From: Clostridium_AD sp937920395
GTDB lineage: Bacteria; Bacillota; Clostridia; Clostridiales; Clostridiaceae
Assembly: GCA_052274345.1 (NCBI GenBank)
Contig: DAVZGP010000022.1
Location: 1 to 50,973 of the forward strand
Direction of reading: 5' to 3'
DNA length: 50,973 bases
Below are positions 44,953 to 50,973 of this stretch, piece after piece. Below the pieces are notes generated by a model. It did not search any database, had not been told where the DNA came from, and saw nothing but the letters and a program-made list of their open reading frames with translations. The stretch's first letter is position 1. Every line of letters starts with the position of its first letter. A program made the position numbers and the translations under genes.

Positions 44953-46569
44953 TTAATCTTTATCATGTGGAGATGTTTGAGTTACAACAAAGTAATCAAA
45001 ATCAGCAGCTATCGCCCCACCAGTAAGATCCTGACAGCATATGCCAATGAAAGCACCAGTAAACGCCCAGCCATTAACATGTTCGTCAGATAAAATACCT
45101 GCATCTAGTACTGGACCGATTTTATTCCAATTTACTCCATCCTTAGAATAGAGAAATTGTAGATTCTGATAACTTATTTTTGATTTAAGATAGCACCTTT
45201 TCCATCCTTCAATGCAAATAGGTTCATTTACAGGAAAAGAATAGATCTCATTATCACAGGTTATAATCTCAAGAGATTTACCTAACCCTTCTTTATAGCT
45301 AATTTTGAGGTAGTGAAAACTCATAGTATTATAATAGCATGTAAGCCCAGCCATGTGTTTAAATGAAAGTGGTTCAAATTCAACACAGGTAGATGCTGTA
45401 AAGCAGAAGGATAGCTGACGCCTTGCTACTATACTTTGTTTGAATCTTGAGTTTAAAGATTCTCTACCCTTTAACCTCAAGTAACCAGGTCTTTCCTTCA
45501 GTGTTATATAAAACTCATCAATAGGAATTCGGAGTGTTTGAAAATTTATATCTAAAGTGGTGCTATCAAAATCATCTTTATCTTGAGTTGATTTAAAGTA
45601 TTTCTCTTCTAACTTCGGAGCAGGCACGTAAAGCATCGGTTTATTATCGCCGCCTTCAATCCTAAGCCAACCTTCCTTAGTCCAGACGACCTTTTCTAAA
45701 CAAGTTTCTCTTCCTAGTGTGCACAATCCGCTTGTCTTAATTGGTCTTCCGCAAAGATGTACCATATACCATTCTCCTGTTTGTGTTTGGACTATATCTG
45801 CATGTCCAGCCTTTTGCAAAGGCAGTGTTAAATCATCTCTAGATGTTAACATAGGATTTTGAGGGTCAGGTTCATAAGGACCTTCTATATTCTTAGCTCT
45901 CATGACAGTAACGCAGTGGCCAAGTCCAGTGCCGCCTTCTGCTACAATCAAATAATACCAGCCATTAAGCTTATAGATATGAGGTGCTTCAGCATCACCT
46001 ATATCAGAACGCTTAAAAATAATAAGTTGTTTACCTATTAACTTTTTCTCCTTTTCAGAATATTCTTGAAGGGCTATTCCTCTATTAGGATTTCTATAAT
46101 CCAACGAACGATGAACCAACCATTTTGTTCCATCATCATCATGAAAAAGAGAAGGATCAAACCCATCACTGTGAAGATAAATTGGCTCCGACCATTCATC
46201 GCATATGTCATTAGAGGTTACGATATAATTATGCATGTTCCAGAAAATACCGTCATGATTTAAAACAATTGTATAACATAAATAATAAGTGCCATCATTG
46301 TAGGATAAGCATGGTGCCCATATCCCACCTGAACTGGGTACTCCAGTAAGATCCAACTGGCTTAATCTGCTCAAAGGTCTTGCTGTTAACCTCCAGTTTT
46401 TCAAATCTTTTGAATGATAAATAAGAACCCCTGGATACCATTCAAAGGTTGAAGTAGCAATATAATAATCATCTCCTACCCTTATAATTGAAGGATCAGG
46501 ATTAAACCCAGGAAGAATTGGATTTTTTATATAATCTGTAGGTGTTGTTTCTGCTCTATTTAAATCCAT
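44953..46569 (-). CDS. GH43 beta-xylosidase / arabinofuranosidase
   Basis: A 538-aa, cytosolic protein. The GH43 propeller (about 15-320) has its general base Asp25 in NPDPSII, the pKa-modulating Asp in DGFDPSLFHDDDG and the acid Glu in GDAEAPHIYKL. The C-terminal beta-sandwich (about 330-530) is of the DUF1349-like/GH43_C2 type. The family removes xylose from xylo-oligosaccharides or arabinose from side chains, and the length and layout favour beta-xylosidase. The sequence is intact. Confidence 0.9.
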   Translation of the reverse strand: MDLNRAETTPTDYIKNPILPGFNPDPSIIRVGDDYYIATSTFEWYPGVLIYHSKDLKNWRLTARPLSRLSQLDLTGVPSSGGIWAPCLSYNDGTYYLCYTIVLNHDGIFWNMHNYIVTSNDICDEWSEPIYLHSDGFDPSLFHDDDGTKWLVHRSLDYRNPNRGIALQEYSEKEKKLIGKQLIIFKRSDIGDAEAPHIYKLNGWYYLIVAEGGTGLGHCVTVMRAKNIEGPYEPDPQNPMLTSRDDLTLPLQKAGHADIVQTQTGEWYMVHLCGRPIKTSGLCTLGRETCLEKVVWTKEGWLRIEGGDNKPMLYVPAPKLEEKYFKSTQDKDDFDSTTLDINFQTLRIPIDEFYITLKERPGYLRLKGRESLNSRFKQSIVARRQLSFCFTASTCVEFEPLSFKHMAGLTCYYNTMSFHYLKISYKEGLGKSLEIITCDNEIYSFPVNEPICIEGWKRCYLKSKISYQNLQFLYSKDGVNWNKIGPVLDAGILSDEHVNGWAFTGAFIGICCQDLTGGAIAADFDYFVVTQTSPHDKD

Positions 46570-46597
46570 AATAGATAAAACCCCTTTTTTTAATAAG

Positions 46598-46627
46598 TGT
46601 ATTAGAAAACTAAAGTATTCTAATACA
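46598..46627. promoter_or_regulatory. inverted repeat upstream of the GH43 xylosidase gene
   Basis: A perfect 10-bp repeat TGTATTAGAA (46598-46607) and its complement (46618-46627) have a 10-nt spacer. It lies 29 bp before the xylosidase start. It could be an operator or the end of the upstream remnant's transcript; no T-run follows on either strand. Confidence 0.45.
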
Positions 46628-46722
46628 TATTATTCAGGTAAAATCGGTGTGATTCCTGCATCTGTTGCAACTAAACTAACAATCTTATTTAGGAAACCCT
46701 TAATATGCCTTTTTAAATAAAA

Positions 46723-46992
46723 CTATGCTTTACATTTTTTTTCAACTTCCCTAATGAAATCCTCTGCATCCTGAGGGCTGTCCATAATATCATATACCTC
46801 TACATATAGACCTTTTGGTGAGAGATAGTCTAGCATTTTAAGCACATCCTTAGCTGAACCCCATGTGTGTATACTTTTTCCTGCTTTTTGAATCTTCTTT
46901 AACATATCTATCCATTCCACTGGGCTTAGTTGTCCTGCTCCTTGTTGCCATTGGATGGCATTCAATTCTTTAATACTAAGATCAATAGACAA
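46723..46992 (-). pseudogene. 3' remnant of a URO-D-like gene
   Basis: An 89-codon open frame begins at a TTG with no RBS. It matches only the C-terminal end of the uroporphyrinogen-decarboxylase-like family (KELNAIQWQQGAGQLSPVEW, then KKIQKAGKSIHTWG). The first about 250 residues are missing; the frame begins 11 nt after the GH42 stop. The 5' part was deleted at this junction. Confidence 0.7.
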
Positions 46993-47003
46993 TATTAAGA
47001 ATT

Positions 47004-49058
47004 TCAGATTTCATAGACCTTTGTTTCATAAGCTTTCAATTCTACTTTTCCACATACCTTCTTACTTTCATATTTATCTAACATTTCCTGTTTTAATTCT
47101 ATTAAAACCTCATGATTTGAATAGTTCAAAACAAATATATATTGTATTCGGTCTTTGCTTCTCACTGCTATTTCGCACTGAGCTGGCAATTCTATCTTGT
47201 CTGCATATGGGTTTATAATTTCGAGTTTTCTTAAGAATACTTCAACAGTCTCCTTTGTAAATGCTCCACCGAAATAATACACACTACCTTTTCCGTATGT
47301 ATTCTTAATGAGCCCAGCCTTTCCTTCATAATAATTTGAAGTGTATTTACCAAGTACTTCTTGTTTATTTGTAAGTGGCTCTAATATATCATTAAACACT
47401 GCTGCTTCTATTTTATCTCCATCCCAATCAACATATACTTTGTCATCAGCAGGGCTAACAAAAGTATATTCTGGGATATCCGTCCCGGAAAGTTTCTGTA
47501 CGAGCCCTGGAAGCTTCGCCATTACACACTTACCAGTGGCATCCTTGTATCCAGTGCGACATCCGAATATTAGGCATCCACCTTGGTCTACATATTCTTC
47601 TAATAAATCTTTTACTTCTTTTGTCAATATTGTAGCATGAGGATAAAATAATACTGGATATTTTGCTAAGTCCGATAACTCTGTATTATCCTGAATAAAA
47701 ACATAATCCATAGGCGTATGCGTTAACTGAGACGCTTGGAATAATCCTTTCTGACTGACTTCTTCTACTCTCTGATGCCACTTATCCAGCTGTGCATCCC
47801 ATATATTATTATAATCTTTAAGCACAGCAAAACTTGCCATATACTTGGAACCAGCTATATCCCCAATTTTATCAATTTTGCCATCAATATCTTTCACTTC
47901 AGCCAATCTTCTATTATCTCTATTTGAATAATCAAGGATTCCATGCCAGTATATTTCTGTTCCCATAGTACTCGTTCTCCAACGGAAATAGCTTACATAA
48001 TCAGCTCCATGACCTACACTCTGCATAGTCCACAATGTCATTTGTCCAGGTTTCGGTGAAGGAGCCTCCATATCTGTATTCCATCCATTGGCTCCAGACT
48101 GCTGCTCCATAATCCCGAAATTATTAGAAATCGATCGAACTTCTGTAAGCTTCCTACTCCACTCTCTATCATTTAAATCAGTGCAATGTATCGGGTTTGA
48201 TTCCAACGTATATGCGAAATTCGGATAAGAATCATACATGATAAAATCTAAAGATTCGCTAGTCATACGATGATTATCTAAATTACTAAATAATCCATTA
48301 GTGGTAATGAAATCACCCTTTTTAACATACTTATGAAGGATTTGACTTTGAAGTTTTACAAACCTGCATGCGCTATCCGAAATAAACCTAGTATAATCCA
48401 TAACTTCATGAGGATTAACAGCATTACTAATAGTTAATCTTGGTACAAATACTTCTTTCCAATCCGTATAATCCTGATTCCAGAAAACAGTTCCCCATGT
48501 CTGATTTAGTTTCTCTAGAGTTCCATACTTATTTTGAAGGAATTTACGAAAAGCCGTAGTATCACTTTGCGAATAGAATTCATTCTTTTCACAGTTAACT
48601 TCGTTATCTATCTGCCATCCCACAATATTGGGGTGAGAGCAATAATGCTCTGCTAGTTTAGTTACAATAATCTTTGTAAGCTCCTTGTATTTGGGTGAAT
48701 TATAATTATAATGACGTCTTGCACCATGACGATATAGTACACCTTCCATATTTGCATTCAATACTTCCGGATATTTAAAAGTGAGCCATGCTGGTGGTGT
48801 CGCTGTAGGTGTACAAAATATTACTTTCATTTCCGTTTCCTTAACTAAATCCATAAATTTATCAAAGAAATCAAATGTAAAATTACCTTCTGTTGGCTCA
48901 AACTTACTCCATGCAAATTCAGTAATACGAATTGTCTTAATTCCATGATCTAACATGCGTGTTAAATCACTTTTCCATAACTTGTCATCCCACTGTTCAG
49001 GATAATAACATGTTCCTAGTGATAATTTATCAACCTTTATATTTTTATTGTTATCCAT
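47004..49058 (-). CDS. GH42 beta-galactosidase
   Basis: 684 aa from an ATG at 49058 with AAGGAG 8 nt upstream; a GTG 9 nt earlier is the alternative. The TIM-barrel contains the acid/base Glu153 in GWQIDNE and nucleophile Glu318 in IMEQQSG. A trimerisation domain (about 400-610, with LFYPHATILT and GGCLIFGCRTGYKD) and a small C-terminal beta domain follow. It has no signal peptide, so it hydrolyses imported beta-galactosides or galactan fragments. It is an intact paralog of the broken gene at 41406-43434. Confidence 0.94.
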   Translation of the reverse strand: MDNNKNIKVDKLSLGTCYYPEQWDDKLWKSDLTRMLDHGIKTIRITEFAWSKFEPTEGNFTFDFFDKFMDLVKETEMKVIFCTPTATPPAWLTFKYPEVLNANMEGVLYRHGARRHYNYNSPKYKELTKIIVTKLAEHYCSHPNIVGWQIDNEVNCEKNEFYSQSDTTAFRKFLQNKYGTLEKLNQTWGTVFWNQDYTDWKEVFVPRLTISNAVNPHEVMDYTRFISDSACRFVKLQSQILHKYVKKGDFITTNGLFSNLDNHRMTSESLDFIMYDSYPNFAYTLESNPIHCTDLNDREWSRKLTEVRSISNNFGIMEQQSGANGWNTDMEAPSPKPGQMTLWTMQSVGHGADYVSYFRWRTSTMGTEIYWHGILDYSNRDNRRLAEVKDIDGKIDKIGDIAGSKYMASFAVLKDYNNIWDAQLDKWHQRVEEVSQKGLFQASQLTHTPMDYVFIQDNTELSDLAKYPVLFYPHATILTKEVKDLLEEYVDQGGCLIFGCRTGYKDATGKCVMAKLPGLVQKLSGTDIPEYTFVSPADDKVYVDWDGDKIEAAVFNDILEPLTNKQEVLGKYTSNYYEGKAGLIKNTYGKGSVYYFGGAFTKETVEVFLRKLEIINPYADKIELPAQCEIAVRSKDRIQYIFVLNYSNHEVLIELKQEMLDKYESKKVCGKVELKAYETKVYEI

Positions 49059-49114
49059 TTTTTTCACTCCTTATGTATATTTTTATTACATTAAAACACC
49101 AATTCTATATGGAA

Positions 49115-49643
49115 TTATTCTTTAATAGCACCAGCCGTAAGTCCAGACATAAAGAACTTAGTCGCGTGCAAGAACCAGCTAACATCACAGCTCCCATATC
49201 AGTTCCTCTAGTAGGATCTCCCAACATATATTTTTAACATAAGGGTCAATGCCTGAACCTCATTAGAACGTAATATAAGCAATGGTTGCATAAAGTCGTT
49301 CCATGTATTTACAAACTACATGATACCAAGTCCTGAATATGCTGGTAGCAAGATAGGAGATATAATCCTAAAGAATATGACCCATTTACTACATCCATTA
49401 ATTTTAGCTGCCTCTATTAATGTCCTTGGTACATTGTTCTGACAATACTGTCTCATTCAAAATATTCCAAACGTATTTTCACAACCTGGAATAATCAGTG
49501 CTAAGTAATTATTAATCCATTCGAACTTTGGCATCATAAAGAACCAAGTGATAATTCCTACTGTCCATGGTACCATCATTGTAACTAACAGAACTCTAAT
49601 TAAACACTTTTTCCAAGGTAATGAATCCATACTTTGCTGCTTA
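49115..49643 (-). pseudogene. sugar ABC transporter permease pseudogene (MalG type)
   Basis: The minus strand reads LPWKKCLIRVLLVTMMVPWT, FEWINNYLALIIPGC, the EAA-loop IEAAKINGCSKWVIFFRIISPILLPAYS, FVNTWNDFMQPLLILRS and the terminal FMSGLTAGAIKE. It lacks the first about 110 residues because the neighbouring GH43 gene ends here. A TGA at 49457-49459, a TAG at 49316-49318 and a frameshift/deletion near 49140-49230 break the rest. It would have imported sugars through an ABC system whose other parts are not in the window. Confidence 0.9.
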
Positions 49644-50894
49644 TCAATGAAAGCAGATTGACTTAATTTTCATTGATTTCCCATCCATATCTATATATTT
49701 AAGGTACACAGCATGAGTGCCTGTAATCTGTTGACTTAAGTCACATACAAATTCTTTAAAATCATAATTGCCGTTTGTACAACCTATTTTTATTTCCCCA
49801 ATTAGAAGGTCTTCCAGACTATCCAAATGTATTTCTATACTACCGCCATATCCACAACTAGAGGCTTCCACTGAACACTGACTTACATTATTGCTGAAAT
49901 CATAATATTTTATTCCAATCCAGTCATTACAATGTATATTATTCAAATAGTTATATACTACTTTCGAATCCTCATAACTTGTCAAGTATGCCTGACCACC
50001 TAAAATACAAAAAGCAGAGGCATTCAACTTTCTTCTACAATCAATTGGACCTTCTACCCCCTGTGAAGTCATTTCAACCTCATTAATTGTGCCATCATCA
50101 CTAATTTGTATTGGTTCAATGCATACACGTCTATTGTAGCGACTGTGGTGTGTCGACCTATGATAGAATACATAATATTTACCGTTGATTTCCTGAATGG
50201 AACCATGATTATTCCAAGTTTCCGGATCACATCCAATATTATCAATAATAATACCTTTTTTTTCATATGGTCCCAAAGGACTTTTGCTAATTGCATACCC
50301 CAAACAAGTTGCTTTACCTCTTGAGATATCCGCGTAAACTAGGTAATACAACCCGTGTATTTTTCGGATTGATGAGCCTTCATGAAAACCTTCCACTTTC
50401 TCAGTGAGAATTTTATCTTGGAATGTATCACTGTCTATTTCAACCATATTTTCTTTTAGTTTTGCGCCTTTTAGATTGACTTGACCCCAAAAATAATACA
50501 CTTCACCATCATCATCTACTAAAACAGATGGGTCAATTCCTAACGCTTTTTCTATAATCTGCAAATTTCTAAATGGTCCTTCTGGATTATCACTTACTGC
50601 AACGCCTTCTTTTCCTCCATCTAGGCAATAATAAAGATAATATTTTCCATTTTTGAAAATACAATCTGGTGCATACAATCTTTTACCATCAGCGCCTATC
50701 CCGTCCACGGTAAAACTAATTCCTGACGTAGACCAGTCATTGAGATTTTCTGAATAGAATACCTGATATTCATAACTACAGTATATATCATCTCCACTGA
50801 TATCTTTAGAGCCATATAAATATACCTTTCCATCATTCCATTGTCTAGCTTCTACATCAGGAATAAAGTATTCAAGTGATAAAATTGGATTCAT
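49644..50894 (-). CDS. GH43-family glycoside hydrolase
   Basis: 416 aa, intact, start after AGGAGG. The propeller domain (about 1-290) has the base Asp13 in FIPDVEARQW, a second acidic site in GIDPSVLVDDDGEV and the acid Glu in VEGFHEGSS. A C-terminal CBM6-like beta-sandwich (about 300-416) follows. GH43 enzymes act on arabinan or xylan side chains; specificity is not decided. It has no signal peptide. Its stop codon abuts the truncated permease, so it replaces that gene's 5' part. Confidence 0.9.
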   Translation of the reverse strand: MNPILSLEYFIPDVEARQWNDGKVYLYGSKDISGDDIYCSYEYQVFYSENLNDWSTSGISFTVDGIGADGKRLYAPDCIFKNGKYYLYYCLDGGKEGVAVSDNPEGPFRNLQIIEKALGIDPSVLVDDDGEVYYFWGQVNLKGAKLKENMVEIDSDTFQDKILTEKVEGFHEGSSIRKIHGLYYLVYADISRGKATCLGYAISKSPLGPYEKKGIIIDNIGCDPETWNNHGSIQEINGKYYVFYHRSTHHSRYNRRVCIEPIQISDDGTINEVEMTSQGVEGPIDCRRKLNASAFCILGGQAYLTSYEDSKVVYNYLNNIHCNDWIGIKYYDFSNNVSQCSVEASSCGYGGSIEIHLDSLEDLLIGEIKIGCTNGNYDFKEFVCDLSQQITGTHAVYLKYIDMDGKSMKIKSICFH

Positions 50895-50919
50895 AATGTA
50901 TACCTCCTTCTTCTATGTG

Positions 50920-50943
50920 GTAGTGTAAATTTTTTTACACTAC
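50920..50943. promoter_or_regulatory. inverted repeat GTAGTGTAAA-N4-TTTACACTAC upstream of the GH43 gene
   Basis: A perfect 10-bp inverted repeat with a 4-nt A/T centre sits 25 bp before the GH43 start, just upstream of the RBS. The size and symmetry suit a LacI/ROK-type operator, though a leader hairpin is possible. Confidence 0.55.
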
Positions 50944-50973
50944 TTATTTGTTTTTTTCTTTATATATCAACGG

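Overview
The window looks like chromosomal DNA of a low-GC, anaerobic, spore-forming Firmicute, most likely Clostridium sensu stricto. The signs are very AT-rich intergenic DNA, a GerK-type spore-germination locus, a desulfoferrodoxin (superoxide reductase of anaerobes), three T-box controlled aminoacyl-tRNA synthetases, a lysine riboswitch and strong AGGAGG ribosome binding sites with several TTG/GTG starts. Species cannot be fixed from sequence alone. I saw no rRNA, tRNA, CRISPR array or intact transposase.

Layout. 0-5 kb: end of an unknown gene, a J-domain protein and a small membrane protein, then T-box-leuS and a convergent small alarmone synthetase sharing one bidirectional terminator. 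5-8 kb: minus-strand operon of a FliK-like protein, a soluble FlhB-like switch protein and a metallophosphoesterase. 8-10.8 kb: T-box-tyrS and an AlbA_2/ATPase-type regulator. 10.9-14.8 kb: gerKA-gerKC divergent from gerKB, with a perfect palindrome between them. 14.8-19.3 kb: an ECF S-component, an lmo0937-type small membrane protein, release factor 3, a flagellin-like protein and a Phd/RelE-type toxin-antitoxin pair. 19.3-22.3 kb: a repeat-rich spacer, T-box-trpS, desulfoferrodoxin and a 68-aa orphan. 22.4-31.1 kb: one 2,876-codon gene for a cyclic beta-1,2-glucan synthase. 31.2-34.9 kb: M18 aminopeptidase, CDF metal transporter, an Xre-type regulator followed by a broken membrane gene. 34.9-36.2 kb: a second repeat-rich spacer with one 41-aa membrane peptide. 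36.2-41.1 kb: lysine riboswitch-lysC-lysA and divergent asnB. 41.4-51 kb: a minus-strand plant-polysaccharide (beta-galactoside/xylan-type) locus in decay. It has intact GH42, two GH43 genes and a GH43-like propeller gene, mixed with a triply disrupted GH42 pseudogene, a truncated sugar-ABC permease, a URO-D-like 3' remnant and another broken gene.

The most unusual structure is a dispersed non-coding element present in two versions. They lie directly 3' of trpS (about 19604-20035) and of lysA (about 35530-36217). Each consists of tandem copies of a left arm, a conserved head of two small hairpins with AGGA loops, and a right arm complementary to the left arm over roughly 85-90 nt. One head base pair covaries between the two copies (A-T versus C-G), so the element probably works as folded nucleic acid. 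I could not match it to a known family.

Smaller gene starts were chosen from visible Shine-Dalgarno sequences, and several of them are internal to the longest open frame.
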